Assembly: GCA_016271365.2 (NCBI GenBank)
Contig: CM028136.1
Coordinates: forward strand, 470,082,001-470,146,000
Source of the DNA: Neoceratodus forsteri
Taxonomy: Eukaryota; Chordata; Ceratodontiformes; Ceratodontidae
DNA: 64,000 nucleotides
Direction: 5' to 3'
Shown: positions 32,391 to 44,744 of the stretch, in pieces
Position numbering within the stretch: the stretch's first letter is position 1
How the letters are laid out: the number at the start of each line of letters is the position of its first letter
The notes under the pieces: generated by a model
What the model was told of the DNA's origin: nothing
What the model saw: the letters and a program-made list of their open reading frames with translations, nothing else
Database searches by the model: none
Translations under genes and position numbers: made by a program

Positions 32391-33350
32391 ATTTTTTTTT
32401 AATAACTTTTTATTGAATTTTTCAGCTTTACACACAATTGTTCAATCAGTCAATCAGTCATCAGCATGAGTCATGATTAAGGTCCCACAGGGTTACAAAG
32501 AGCAGGGACATAACATACACTTTAGGTGCAGGTAGGATACATACAATCTTACATACATATGATGTGATGCAGGCGGGGGGGGGATGATGGTGTGCAACCC
32601 TAGCAGTAGCATTACAGTATAGGGGACATGCATCCTAATGCAATACTAATCTGAGTGCATTAAAGGAGTAGGACTGAGCCATTCCCAGGTTTATTCCTTC
32701 AGATCTTATGCAGATTAACTCCTTGCACAATACGAGGCATACTGGTCAGAGTAACACAGGCAATTCGTACATATCAACTCATATCTGTCTATTTCTATGT
32801 GATGCAGTCCTATGTATCTGTGTTCTGTTTTCTCTGTTGTTGCTCTCTCTCTCTCTCTATCTACCCTCTATTATGCTATATGATATCTTAAGATTATATC
32901 TGATCCTGTCCCTCCTAGAGGGAGGGGAGCTACTCTGGGCATTTAATTATCTTAAGAGTAACAGATCAGGGAGAGATGTTACTTAATCAATCCATCTGGG
33001 CCTCACTCTGTGCCATTCATGCCATGGTCCAGTTGGGAATCACTTCAGGGCATCCTGTCAGAACACTCATACTTGCTGGCACAGCATATTCTGGTCCCAA
33101 GGGGGGCATTCTGAAACACAGGCAACAGACACACAAAGAATACAGCTCTATGAGGGTGACAGGTTATTTCTGGCTCCTAGTAGTCTACATTTGAGACTCA
33201 GTAGACATTCTGCCCAAACATAGTTCTCTGGCTGTTCTTTCACCCCCTAGCCTACCTAGCTGTGGTTCTGTGTTTAATTCCTGGGTTCTGCTGGGGGGGG
33301 CGGGTATATGAGCCAGACAGCAAGGACCGATCAGCCATGCGTGAGGGGTG
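32391..33350 (-). other. 3' UTR of the minus-strand Tx1-type L1
   Basis: About 950 bp without a frame. It contains a short (CT)n run near 32840-32860 and a G-run near 32573-32583. Confidence 0.55.
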
Positions 33351-33354
33351 TTCA

Positions 33355-36300
33355 CCTTCATCCCATCCCCATGGGGTGGAGGTGTATTTGATGTACACCT
33401 TCCAGCAGTCTTGAAACTTGGGTATAGCCTTGCTCTGAGAGTGGGAAAGCCTGTCCAGTTTTGCTAGGGAGGTTAGGGAGGCTAAGATTTAATTCAGGAT
33501 TGGTATCACTGGGGATCTCCATTTGCATAGGATTGCTCTTTTGGACTGGAGAGCCAGGAGAGCCAGCCATCTAATTTGGTGGTGTTCAGAGGTGATGGCC
33601 CTGGGACAATTCCCAGGAGATAGAAAAGTGGGGAGTGTGGAACCTACGCTCTTAAGACCAGGGTACCCATGTGTTCAATACTACTCCATAGAGCTTTAAT
33701 GTTGGGGCAGTCCCACAGTATATGGTACAGATCCCCCCTGGGGCCTTGCATCTCCAGCAGGAGTCAGTGTCCAGCAGCTTTGCTGTGTGTAGCACAGCTG
33801 GGGTCCTGTACCAGGCATGGGAGATTTTGTTCTGGATGAGTCTGCTACGTGCATCCCTATACCATCTATGTGTGTCCTGCCAGGCTCTATTCCATTGGTC
33901 ATCAGAGATCTTGTCCCCTAGCATTTTTTCCCATTTGTTTTTAGATTCCTCAGATTGGGAGGGGAGGGTGTCCTGATTGATGTGTAGAGTCTACCCGCTA
34001 GCTCCTTGGTGTGAGTCTGGCATTTGGTAATCTCATTGGGTTCCTGCAGGGAAGGGTGGATGCATAGGATTGGCCTGGTTGCCTCCCTAAGTAGGAGGAA
34101 CTTCCAGAACTCAGTTTTCAGGAGTCACCATCTTTCCTGCAAGGTCATGAAAGAAGCAATTCTAGTGTGTGGGGTATCAAGCATTTGATCTACCCTAGTG
34201 ATGCCTGAATTCTTCCAGGAAGGCCAGTGGATCACTTTGTTATCAATGTGGAACATGGGGTTGTGCCACAGTGGCACTGCTCTTAGAGGTGTCAGAGCCA
34301 ATCCTAGTTTCTTGTGAATACGTGCCCATGCTTTAACAGATGCAGTAACAGTAGGATGTTTGCAACCTATTCCCAAGTATGCCCCATATAGCAGTGTCAC
34401 CGCTTCCGTGACCTCACCTTCAGTGGCCTCCACAGCCACCCATTGTGGTGACTGTGGGTCATGGACATGGTCCAGTGTACAGTTTGGGCTGTCAGGAAAG
34501 CCAATTTGTACCCATCCATCCATGGTAGGCTCCAGCCTCCCCTAGCCTAATGTGCCTGTAGTTTGTTACAGCTGTAGTGGGGTTTTGTCCCTTCCCACAG
34601 GAAGTCTCTGAACAGTTTGTCGATGGCTTGGGACTACTTGGTAGCGTGGTCCAGAAGGATGTGGGATAGCAGATAAAAGAATTTAGGGGATGTGACCATT
34701 TTGATAGCTGTAGTCTTACCTGCTAAGGTTAGGCGAAGGAGGCACCACCTATCAAATTCAGTTTTAGTGGAGTGTAGGAGAGTCGTTAAGTTCTCCTGCC
34801 ATAGGCAACCTATGTTCGGGGTAATTTTGATGCCTAGGTAGGTGATTCCAAGAGGGGTCAACCCGAGTCCAAGACGGGAAGCAGTATCTTGTTGACAGGC
34901 TTTGTTGAGGGGCATCACCTCAATTTTGGACTAAGTCAGACAAAGTTCTGAGAGTCGAGCAAAGTCCTCAAGAAGCTCCAGGATGGGGGGGAGTGATGTC
35001 TGGGCATCCTCCACTGGGATGAGGAGATCATCTGCATACATCAGAGTTGGGTATGTAATCTGACCTATCTTTATTCCCTTAATCTCCAGATGTTGTCTGA
35101 TTGTGGCTACCAAGGGTTCAACCGCAAGGATAAATAGTAATGGTGAGAGAGGGCACCCCCGACAAGTACCACTGCCTAGGGCAAAGGGTGGGGATAGCAT
35201 CTGGTTAGTACTCACTCTGGCCAAGGGACCTGTGTATATTAAGCAAACCTTCCTACAGAGTGCCTCCCCAACTCCCAGGTGGGCTAGGACAGTTAGGAGA
35301 TAGTCCCACACCAGGGAGTTGAAGGCTTTCCCAAAGTCTACTGCAGTTGCAGCTGCTGGGGCCTGAAGGTTCTTGGCCTTGTGAATGAGACTTATTAGTA
35401 TTCTGATGTGGTCCGCCCTTTGTCTACCTGGTACAAACCCCACCTGGGAGGGGTGCATCAGTTCTTCTAATAGTGGGCTGAGCCTGGTAGTGAGTGCCTT
35501 GGCATAGATCTTGCTATTCACATTGATCAGAGAGATTGTCCTGTAGCTGCCCAGTGTTGTGAGGTCTTTGCCCTTTTTTGGGATGACCATGATCACTGCC
35601 TCCCTCATCATCAGTGGACAGCAGGTGTGTAACTTTGCTTCCTGATACACTTGCATTAGGAGAGGGGACAGTAGATCACCTAGGACATGATAAAAGTCTG
35701 TAGTGAAGCAGTCTCCTCCTGGGGATTTCCCTTTTTTTTAGGGTGTGTAGTGCTACTTTAATCTCTTCTTAAGTGACAGGGGCATCTAGTCCTAGAGATT
35801 CAGGGAGGGAGAGCTTGGGTAGATGGAGGGCATCTAGGAACTCTTGACTATCTAAGTACTAACCAACATGGGTGGAGGTGTAAAGCGCAGAATAGAAAGA
35901 AGTCATGATGTCATTGACCCCTAGGGTAGTAGTGCATAGCCATCCAGTGGGATCTCTTAGACCCGGGATGTGGTGATCCACCTGCTGCTTTCTCAGCTGG
36001 TATGCCAGGACTTTCTCTGCCTTGTCTCCTCCCTCCCAAAACCTGTGTGTGAGTCTAAGAATCGACATTTCGGCCTTCCTGGTTAGAAGCTGATTGATTT
36101 CTAGTCTGAGATGAAGGACTTCTCTTCCTAGGCCTAAGTGTGGGTCCAGGGAGGGTAGGCTCTTAAAGGCCATTTCAGCCTGGCCAAAGTCAGATTCCAG
36201 TTTACCAAGGTGTTGTTCCCATTTTCTCTTCCTTCTGGAGGTGCATAACCCATGATTTCTCCCATGTTGGTGGCATTGTAGGCCTCCAAGTTAATCCCTG

Positions 36301-37410
36301 CAGTTGTGTCTGTTATGGGGTTATCTGCAAGGAAGTTAGACGTTGTCGTCATTAGCCAGGGTGGGAAGTTGGGGTCCCTCATGAGGATAGGATCTAGTTC
36401 CCACTACCCTCTGAAGGGGTGGGAGTCCCCCAGGTAAAATGGAGCTGTACAGGGCTGTGGTCTGATATAACCTTGGGAAGGATGGAGGAATTCAGCAAGT
36501 TATGAGTCAGAGGGGGAGCGGAGAGCTAGAAGTCAATCCTACTATATGAGGCATGAGTCTCTGAGTGGTACGTATAATCCCTATATCAAGGGTGAAATAG
36601 GCACCAACCATCTGTGAGGCCTAGATCTGTCATTAGTTGGTGTACTGCCTGCCCTCCCCTTTTGTGGGTCTCTTTGCTGGATGCTGATCTATCTAGCTAG
36701 GGCTTGAGTGTGAGGTAAAAATCCCCACCTATTAACAGAGGACAGTCTGGGGTGGTGTGTGTGTACTGATTACCTCTCCCAGGTTGTGGAAGTAAACAGG
36801 GTCTTCTTGGTTAGGTGCATAGATGTTGCACAGAGCAGTCGGACCTGTGGGGGTATCATGGTTGGCCAGGACCCACCTGCTCTCCAGGTCTGATATTGAG
36901 GTTGTTATAGTCCATTTGAGTGCCTTGTGGAGAAAAATGGTTACCCCCCTTTTCCTAGAAGGTGCCCTTGAATGTACCTCCTGTCCTACCCAGTCTTTAA
37001 CTAGTGTAGCATGGTCACTGAGTGTCAGTTTCATTTCTGGAAGGAAGACCACCTGGGAATTTATCCTCTTTAAATGTGTGAGGACGTTCTTCAGTTTTAG
37101 TGGGGTATTCAGCCCCCTTACGTTCCATGTGTGGCATATAACCTCCCCCATGATAAACACGATAGGGAAGGTCTCAGGAGAGCTGAGAGAATGACCTGTG
37201 AGGACTTGATTTCTATCTGGTATGCAGAGTGTTATTCTCTCTCTGTCTACAACCTGGGTCCTAGCTGCTTTTGTGGCCCAAAGAAGGGGGAGGTGTGATG
37301 CTCTCGTGGCCCTGTGGGGGGGGGGCCCTATGGATGGGATATTATGCTCCAGACCTAGCCTTCTCAATATATTTCTTACTGTAACAAGGGCCTTACATAC
37401 ATGGCCCAAG
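33355..37410 (-). pseudogene. ORF2 of the minus-strand Tx1-type L1
   Basis: Read on the minus strand from 37410. The endonuclease starts CHTWNVRGLNTPLKLKNVL, with PEMKL where QETHL is normal, so the metal-binding Glu is kept in an altered context; LCNIYAPNQEDPVYF follows. Linker frames are at 36382-35859. The reverse transcriptase 35656-34931 holds YRTISLINVNSKIYAKALTT, SQVGFVPGRQRADHIR, motif A AVDFGKAFNSLVWDYL, motif B GCPLSPLLFILAVEPL and an intact LMYADDLLI box near 35035. Thumb and C-terminal frames are 34918-34634 and 34523-34125. The terminal zinc-like piece 33924-33652 reads DTDSCWRCKAPGGICTIYC, the CWRC knuckle with its last positions changed. Several frame breaks inactivate it. Confidence 0.87.
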
Positions 37411-37419
37411 ACTCAGAAA

Positions 37420-38940
37420 AAGTACAACAATAAAGATAACTATGCAGTCGTATATCCATTCAAAGTAAAGTAACACAAAACCTTGTTTTTTGGAGTATAC
37501 CCGAGCCCCGAGCTGTAAATGCCTGCACACCGATCAGTGGCCCAGTTTTCCCTTAGGGCATGGAGTCATTATCCACTTCTTGCACACTCACTGTCACATG
37601 TCAGATAGTATGGTGGCGACAATCGATTATGAGGGTAGCTGTCTCTGTCTCTACTGAGGGCTAAGGTCTCATGAGGAGGGTGTTTTTAACCGAGGTTGAG
37701 TTGCTCACCATTTGTGAAGGACAGGTGGTTAAGCTGGTCTTCCCCGGCCCTGGCCCACTCTTTTCTGACTGCTCCCCTGAAAACTGAGGGAGAGGAGGAA
37801 GCGTGGTCCCAGAGCAATGGAGCTCTTAGCAGTTTCTGTCATGGCTGGAGGTGCCGGCAGTAAACAAGAGGGTGTGAGCTGTAGAAAAGAAGGTGAGTGG
37901 GTTAGTTTTACTCCCCTGTCATGGAAGACTGTGGGGGTGAGGCTAAGGGTAAGAGGTGTTCCTCCGGAGCTTACCTCTATGCGGGAAGGGAGTGGGGGCT
38001 ATGGGGACAGGTAAGCCACATGGGTTCCCCTAATGTCTGGGGCTGGTGTCTTTGGCCAGCAGCAGTGTATGAGGGACTCAGGGACATTAGGGGTGGTGGG
38101 GTCAACTATGACCTGCCTTATTTCAATACCTTTTATTGTGTACATATAGGGCATGAGCGCTTCCAGGCCCATGTCTAAAAATGGTCTTTGATAGGATAAT
38201 CATGTGGGGGGGTTACCTGCTATCTGCTCAGTCCCCCTATTGCCTGGGTCATTATCTTGGATTACAGTGGGGCCAGATTGTATCAATGGAGACTGGGGCT
38301 TGTAGCTGGTAGCTTCTGTGGGGTGCAGCCTGTAGTGGGGTTATAGGTGGCCAATTCAAGGTGTGTGATTGGACAAGGGCTATCCCTCACTTTTCCCCAG
38401 TGGCTGTTGGACAGGCATGCTACTCAGCTGCTCTGCTTCTCTCAACTGTAAGGCCTCCCCCCTCCAAATGTTTATAGTGGTAGATCAAGAGAACACATAA
38501 CAACCAGTAAGAAGCACTTCCCCCTCTTTGTAACTGTACATTGTAAAGAGGTAGAATGGCAGAGCAGATGCAGCAGGGGAAGGGGAATGAGCCAAAGCCC
38601 AGACCTTCTCTAGGTTCTCAGGGTTTCATATACGCAGCAGTGATTCCCCATGGCTCTAAAATCAGGGCCTAAACAGAGAGACTGGATCTCCCAGGTGTTC
38701 TAGTTGGTCATTGTCGAGGACGACCCCCACCCACATGCGGTCTAGGGCAATGTGGGATTGTACCTCATCTTGGTTTTCTTTCTTTTTGTTTGTTTTTTAT
38801 GTTACCCCCCCAGAAACATAACTCTCTACCCTTCTCAAAAGAAGCCACTACTTATCTGATAGACCGGCCTGTCCAGGGCCTCATCAGATCTGTGTGGTGC
38901 ACTTCGGATCTTCACCCTCCTTGGCTACAGCAGTCTCAGG
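37420..38940 (-). other. Long ORF1-ORF2 spacer of the minus-strand Tx1-type L1
   Basis: About 1.5 kb between the ORF1 tail and the ORF2 start has no conserved frame and includes a GA-rich part. It is longer than the few hundred bases seen in the outer L1 (13304-13643). An unrecognised insertion could explain the extra length, but I see no terminal repeats. Confidence 0.45.
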
Positions 38941-38943
38941 ACT

Positions 38944-40200
38944 TCATTCCTTGGGTTCTTCTGGCAGCGGCAGGTTTCTGGAGCTTCTCTGTGTCTCTGG
39001 ATCTATCAGCACTGGGTTTTCCAGTGAAGATGCGGTCCAAGAGTGTGACTCCCTCTTTGTGGCCTGCGGGTTGAGTGGGTCTACAGAAAGTTCCATGGGT
39101 GAGGCCACGGTGTCTTCTTGCAGTGGCAGGCCTTGCATAGTGGCATATATGTTGCTGGTAAAGTAGGGGCTACATATGTCTGTGTCCTGGTCCGCTGAAG
39201 GGTCCAGCCCATGTCAGGCCAGTCTCCCAGATCTCTCTCTCTTGTGGATGCTCTCTCTTCTTTATATGGAGTCTGTTGGAGCTATTTCCTGGATCCTTGG
39301 AAAGGAGTCACTCTGTCTCCCTGTGAAGCAGTGCATGAATTGTATGTCATCCTTGGTCTGGGAGGTTGATGCGTAGGGGCCAAGTGAAGCTACATGCCTA
39401 TGATGCTGTGGTGATCTGCTCCGTCACCTGACCAGGTACTGTTGTTTGTCTTGTCTGACATTTTGAGGGGACCATGTTGTGTTTATAAAGGCCATAGCCT
39501 CCATGGGAGAATTAAACAGCTGAGGGGTGCCATTGTAAACCACTTGGAGCGTGGCCAGGCAGCAGAGAGTGAAGGGCACTTCCAGTTCATGTAGCCATCT
39601 CCTCACCTCAGTATATTTGGGCCAGGATCCTAGAATAGTCTTGAAATATGAGGATCCTGTGCTCATTCCATGTTAGCTGTCCCAACTCTTGGGCCTGCAC
39701 TTGAAGAGCCTCCTGCTTCACAAAATTGAAAAAGTGGGCAATGATGAGTCTGGGCCTCTTTCTTTCTTTAGGCCTAGGTTGGAGAGTTCTATGTGTTCAC
39801 TCTGTCATGAGTCAGGCCCGCTCTGAGAGGTCAAGTATTTCAGGAAGTGCTTTGCAGAGGAAATCAGGAGTCTGGCCATGCTCACAGCCCTCCGGGAATC
39901 CAAGGTACCACAGGTTGTTCCTGCAGTTCTTATTCTCCATATCATCAATTTTGTTGTATAGGTCCTGGATCTGCTTAAATTGTTCATTTAGAGTAAAGCA
40001 GTGCCCTTCTACCATTTTTTTCTGGGAGCATACTTTTTGCTGTATAGCTTCCACCTTCTGATCGAGGTGCTGCAGGGCCACAATAGTGTTGCTGGATGCT
40101 ATCGTTACTGCATCCATGCATTGCAGCATTTCTGCAAAAAATTTTTTATCGAGGGGTCAGCCCTTCCCCCATTGAAGAGTGCCATGTGGCTGCATGGAGA
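38944..40200 (-). pseudogene. ORF1 of the minus-strand Tx1-type L1
   Basis: Minus-strand frame 40129-39812 encodes a coiled coil (LDQKVEAIQQKVCSQKKMVE and QFKQIQDLYNKIDDMENK) running into CRNNLWYLGFPEGCEHG, the RxNNLRxxGxPE start of the L1 ORF1 RNA-recognition domain. Frame 39666-39424 carries YTEVRRWLHELEVPFTLCC and NGTPQLFNSPMEAMAFI, the C-terminal domain. A Ser/Pro-rich tail in 39138-38944 may be the end of the same protein. The three pieces lie in different frames. The natural start is not preserved: the upstream ATG near 40384 meets a stop three codons later. Confidence 0.78.
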
Positions 40201-40421
40201 AGAAGTCCAAGGTCCAAAGGAGAGATGGCATTTGGGCACCTTGAGCATGAACAAAGCAGATCCCTAGAACCAGATGGATATCTACTTCACAGCAATAAGT
40301 CCAGATTTGTGTTTCCCTCACTTAAACAGTAACAGAGTTATTTGTTTGCCTCAGGTAGATCGCTGAGAAAGGACTAAGCAGCCATCTTCTTTCTTTGCCA
40401 AGTTACACCCTCGAATCCACT

Positions 40422-40760
40422 CTTCTTAGTACTGTAGTAAAGTCCAGTAGTCCTCTGTGTCAATACTACTGTCCTTCACAGAACTTAATGCTGCCTGGCA
40501 GACAGTGATCATAGTGAGCCCCCCCCCACCACCACAGCAGGTAAATTAAAATGCACCATCTCATCTGGACAACTGCTCCTTCTCATCTCAAGTTGACTCA
40601 GTCCTCAGAGACCACAGATGATGTGACTTGACTGATGGATGATGCTTGCCTACCCACATGAAACCCTGGAGCCAACAGACTACAGGGTCACTGAAAGATG
40701 ATTACGGCATGTTACATTTTCCCAAGTTTATGTGCTAAATTACTGTGTGTAAATGACTTT
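40422..40760. other. No feature seen
   Basis: Unassigned sequence with a C-run and CCACCACCACCAC near 40520. No frame or repeat recognised. Confidence 0.4.
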
Positions 40761-40761
40761 T

Positions 40762-40990
40762 GAGGCAGTGTGGTCTGGTGATTGGCCCACTGGTTTGGGT
40801 ACTGGAAAATTACATGTTGAAACCTTGGTAGAGCTAAATGCTCACTGTGTGACCTTGGGCAAGTCACTTAAGCTCTCAGTGCTCCATTCTACCCAGCTTG
40901 GGAAATGGGTAGAAGTAACATCCCACTCATAACAAGATGTTGCATCTGAGCTGGGATATCTCAGGTAAAAACATTTTGAAGCAAATTCTC
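40762..40990 (+). mobile_element. MIR-type SINE, diverged
   Basis: The order is a degraded tRNA-like head (ggcagtgtggtctggtgatt, then gttgaaacctt in the B-box position), the core ctgtgtgaccttgggcaagt and cacttaagctctcagtgc, and a tail with gggaaatgggtag. This is the canonical MIR arrangement known from tetrapods. It resembles the SINE at 43979 in the core only, so it may be another subfamily. Confidence 0.78.
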
Positions 40991-41069
40991 ATACGAAAGG
41001 ACAGCCGACATGAGGCAGAACATTTTTGCTTAAACAAACCATTGAATTTTCTACTCAGCCAAGCCTAGC

Positions 41070-42780
41070 TCATGGAGATTTTTTTTAATTTATGTGCATT
41101 TGCATACTGACTGACACAAAATTACACATATACTCTAATGCAAGGCATCATATGCAAATTACCATGAATGAATTAAAATGGGCTCAACCTTAAGCAGAAG
41201 GGGGGCTAGATTTTATCTCAAGTTTGGGTCATGTTGAACCCAAAATAGAAAAGTCTTTTGAAACACAAGAACCCCAGAATAAAATACCTGAAACAAGGGT
41301 TACCCTGAAAGGACACTGGCAATAAAGCCAAGTTTAAAAAATACAAAATTACACATACAGTTGCAGCAAAGTACATATTCATATATTTTCTGAAATTCTT
41401 GTTATATTGCAAGAGAAATTACTTGCCTCCCTACAGTACCACTGAAGGGCCAACAGTGAGAATCTCCTTAAAAGCCTCACAAAATAACTAGAGTTATCTG
41501 ACCATGTCTATTGCTGCATCTGTACCACCTCTAATGCAAAGTACTGTGCGTATCCGGAATGCATCATGAAGAAATAGCAGCTGACTCAATCTGAAACAAG
41601 ACTTTATGGTTCAAAAGGTTTCACAGTCTGTAAAGGCTAAAAACAGCAGACCATTAACAAGTGTTTTTTTATCCTCTTAGAACTGATCTTTGTGCCACAG
41701 CTGTGCATCAGCCTAAAAGGAGAGGAAACCAACTGGATTGTAGCAAAGGTTTGGGTCATGGTGAGCACCATGTTGGAAGGTATTTTAAAGACAGGAATTC
41801 CAATGCAAAATCATTAAAGCAAGAGTTAGCTTGGAAGGGCACAGCAATAAAGCCACATTTCAAGTAAATGCAAAATTAGACATCCTCCCCAGTGCAAAGC
41901 ATCATATATACTCTAGCATATGCAAATAACCACGAGGAAATTGAAGCTAGCTCACATTAATAAGGGTGCCAAAAAGCCTCATAAACAATCCACAAAGGCT
42001 AAAAACAGTAGATCATAAATATGTGTTTCATCTTTGTAAAGACATGTCAGTTTACCGTCATTATCCAGCAGGCTAGAAGGAAATGGATCCAGATAGACGG
42101 TATCAAATGTTTGGATCATGATGAGCCCAAAATACAGCAGAACAGGCCAGGATGCAACACAATATAGCAACATACTGCAGTACAGCTACTGCAGCAAGCA
42201 AGGCAATTTCAGTGGCAGTCAATCCCTTTTGTCGTGTAGTCACTTGAGATATTGCATTGCATCCTGGCCAACTTTGCTATAGGAAGGTAATTTAAAAGGT
42301 ACAAACATCAGCACAAAACAAATGAATCAAGGGTTAAGCTGGAATGGTTTGGGCAATAAAGCCAAGTTTTCAAAGAAATGCAAAATAACACATAACCCCA
42401 ATGCAAAGCATCATGGGTAGCATATGCACATCCCAGTGAAGAAATAAAAGCTTGCTTAACTTTAATCAGGCCCACATTTTGCCAAAAGGCCCCATAAACA
42501 ATCCACCAAGGCTGAAAGCAGCAGATCACCTACTGTACATATGTTTAGTCATCATAGGGACTTGTTAGATTCCCATAACAGTGCATCAGGCTAGAAGGAA
42601 GAGCTTATTGCTAGATTGTACTGATGAATCTGCATGGTGAGCCCAAACCAGAAAAGTTATTTAAAGGCAAGAACATGAGTGCAAAAGCATTGAAACTGAG
42701 GACCCCCTTGAAGGGTATTAACAACAAAGACATACACAAAAAAATGGAAATACTGCTTGTAATGATAAGAGGGTGTGCAC
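41070..42780. repeat. Diverged tandem repeat, units of about 360-390 bp
   Basis: Three landmarks recur in the same order. They are gggtcatg..gagc (41226, 41754, 42114, and a weaker one at about 42630), cacagcaataaagcca-like sequence (about 41322, 41842, 42353) and aaggctaaaaacagcaga-like sequence (about 41632, 41995, 42508). Spacing between units is 528, 360 and 520 bp. The last drops to 395 once a 125-bp MITE is removed, and the first probably contains another insertion near 41390-41540. No unit has a conserved frame. This is an old array, not obviously related to the 298-bp satellite. Confidence 0.75.
42145..42269. mobile_element. 125-bp MITE in the tandem repeat
   Basis: The termini GGCCAGGATGCAACACAATA and GGCCAGGATGCAATGCAATA (right end reverse-complemented) differ at two positions. 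The segment is missing from the other repeat units, which shows it as an insertion. Its inside shares the block tcaatcccttttgtc with the palindromic MITE at 55027, so the two are likely relatives. The superfamily is unclear because no clean target duplication is visible. Confidence 0.78.
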
Positions 42781-43978
42781 TCAGAGGTGGTTAACCCTGT
42801 TAATTTAAAGCACACAAACACAGTTTTGCACACTCTAACCCCCCTTTAGATATCAAAGTTCCCCCCCCCAAAAAAAGCTACACTCATTATTTTGCCACAT
42901 CGAATAGGTTTTTATTGTCCTTTGTATATAAGACATAAAACAATTCTGTAATACAGCAACAAAAGTGCAAGAAATTAAAATCAACAACTATAGCTATATA
43001 TATTCAAGTAAAAACACATCAGTGGTGTAAAGTGATCATTAAATACTGAATGGATTGCCTGTGGTTCTAGAATAAATTGCCTTCAAGCCCCTATTTATTT
43101 TTTTTCGTCAGAACATGTGTGTTTCAAATGAGGTTGTTATATACAAAGAAAAATAATTAATAATAAACAGAACTCACTTTTATAAGATGTCTCTTCAAAA
43201 TTATGTTAATTTTACTAGGTGATTTGTTAAATTGGTGAATAAATTACTGTACTTTGAATTACTGTTTCATTTAAATGAACTAGAATGCTTGATGTCCTAG
43301 GCAATCACACACTTTTCTATATGACAAAGCACAAAAAAGACTACTTAAAACCATCAACTGCCTCATACTATTTATACAGATATACCACTGAGAGAGAAAT
43401 CTTTTAGACTTTCAAATGTCTCAACTGTCTGACTAGTTCTCTCAAAACTATTTGTCTAATAACTGTTGCACTACATAGTCACACAGAGTAAATGAAATGC
43501 TATGCTGCTCCATGCCAACAGAACCCAATGATTGTACCATTTTGGCGGCTTTATACCCACTGACCAAAGCATACAAAATGTTTTAAACAACCTAGTTCAG
43601 TTTCTGTACTGTTCAGATCAGCTCCATGTGTTCTGAGCTGTGAAAAAATAAATGCAAATATGACTTTAATTTTCTCAGATATAATGCCACAAATGAGTAC
43701 ATGCCACTGTATGTTTCACACCTACTTAAAGAACAACTCTCTATTATAATAAAAAGCTTAAACACACTAACTTTACATCAATTATGTTTTAATTTGATTA
43801 TTTTCTAGTTATTTATTTTCTTTTGCTTTCACCTGCTGTCGGTCTACTAAATGTTGTAGATAATGCAGCAATTATTTCACTGAGTCTTTTGAAATGTATG
43901 TGAGTTTCCCTTGTTAACCACACAATTGCTGTTTGTGACATCACAGTCTGTTGCCATGGTGAGCACTATGATGTCATA
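42781..43978. other. No gene seen; A+T-rich
   Basis: This 1.2 kb stretch is A+T-rich and lacks any frame above 60 codons. It contains a T-run that could be the antisense of a polyadenylated end (near 42905-42920), but nothing else supports a retrosequence. It is the least repeat-like long stretch in the window. Confidence 0.4.
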
Positions 43979-44195
43979 AGGCAGGCAGTATAGCACAGTG
44001 GTCTAAGGCTCTGAGCTGCAAATCTGGTGACATCCAGCAGACCAGACCTGGGGTTTGAATCCCACAGCTTCCACTTGCATACTGTGTGACCCTAAGCAAG
44101 TCACTTAACCTCCTTGTGCTCCCAGGTCGCTCCTGTAAAAAAGCTTTCAGCTTAGTGTGCTATACCTGGTTAAACAACTAAATAATAAAAAAAAT
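43979..44195 (+). mobile_element. tRNA-derived MIR-type SINE
   Basis: Well-preserved SINE. The A-box region is tagcacagtggtctaaggct. The B box ggtttgaatccc lies at about 44052-44063. The core is ctgtgtgaccctaagcaagt and cttaacctccttgtgctccc, and the tail cttagtgtgctatacctggt is followed by an A/T simple tail (aaataataaaa). It is the same family as 3260-3448. Pol III transcription from the internal A/B boxes is the known mode for such SINEs. Confidence 0.85.
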
Positions 44196-44529
44196 AATAA
44201 TCCAAGGCACTGTGAGGTTAACAGGGGAGAGGCAAATGCTTTGAAATGTTTTTTATACAGGCTTTTTAGATGGACTACAAAGATGTGCTGTAAAGCTTGA
44301 AAAGGATCATTGAACATGAAAAAATATATTCCCTAGTAAATTGTACAGCAACAGATGAAACATCTTATTTATGAAAGCACATGCTGAAGTGCAGAGTTGC
44401 TCTTTAAATAACATAATGAGCTACAGTAAATGGAAAAAGGGCATGTCTGGACATGCATATGGCCTTCTAAGGCCTTTTATACCTTATGCACACTGTTGCT
44501 GCACAACCTGGATTTTTTACTATGGTGGT
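44196..44529. other. No feature seen
   Basis: Unassigned A+T-rich sequence. Confidence 0.4.
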
Positions 44530-44744
44530 GGTATGTCAACTTCAAGATAGATTGGTTAACCTACATGGCTCTGCACAGTCTGATCCCTGGTTAACTGGAA
44601 GATCTCATGTCAGTATACACCACTATCTACCCTCTCTGTTCCACTGACGTGGGTTTATCTGTTCCATGTTCCAGGTTAAAGTTTTCAGGGACTCAAGATC
44701 TTGTCATGGCTGCCCCTTTGATCTTGAATGGACTTCCACTCTCT
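44530..44744 (+). pseudogene. Rex1/L2-type LINE ORF2 C-terminus, first part
   Basis: The plus strand encodes YTTIYPLCSTDVGLSVPCSR, then LKFSGTQDLVMAAPLILNGL and PLS. This corresponds to the ...LL.VP.SRLKT.GDRAF.VAAP.LWN.LPLS ending common to Rex1/L2-type elements. It stops at 44744 where a hairpin element enters. The rest of the protein resumes at 46371. Upstream sequence is too decayed to follow. Confidence 0.75.

Larger units (their letters stand above)
32391..40411 (-). mobile_element. Full-length Tx1-type L1 (8.0 kb), minus strand
   Basis: On the minus strand the element has a 5' region near 40411, ORF1 (about 40200-38944), a spacer, ORF2 (about 37410-33650), and a 3' UTR ending in an A-tail seen here as attttttttttaataactttt at 32391. 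Candidate target duplications of 10 bp with one mismatch flank it: caaatccact at 32381-32390 and cgaatccact at 40412-40421. It contains no other large insertion, but frameshifts and stops are spread through it, so it is an old complete copy. It belongs to a different lineage from the inner element at 23074, judging by motif spelling. Confidence 0.85.

Noticed and set aside
32835..32862. CT-rich microsatellite as a regulatory element
   Set aside because: A short simple repeat within the 3' UTR of a dead L1; nothing supports a function.
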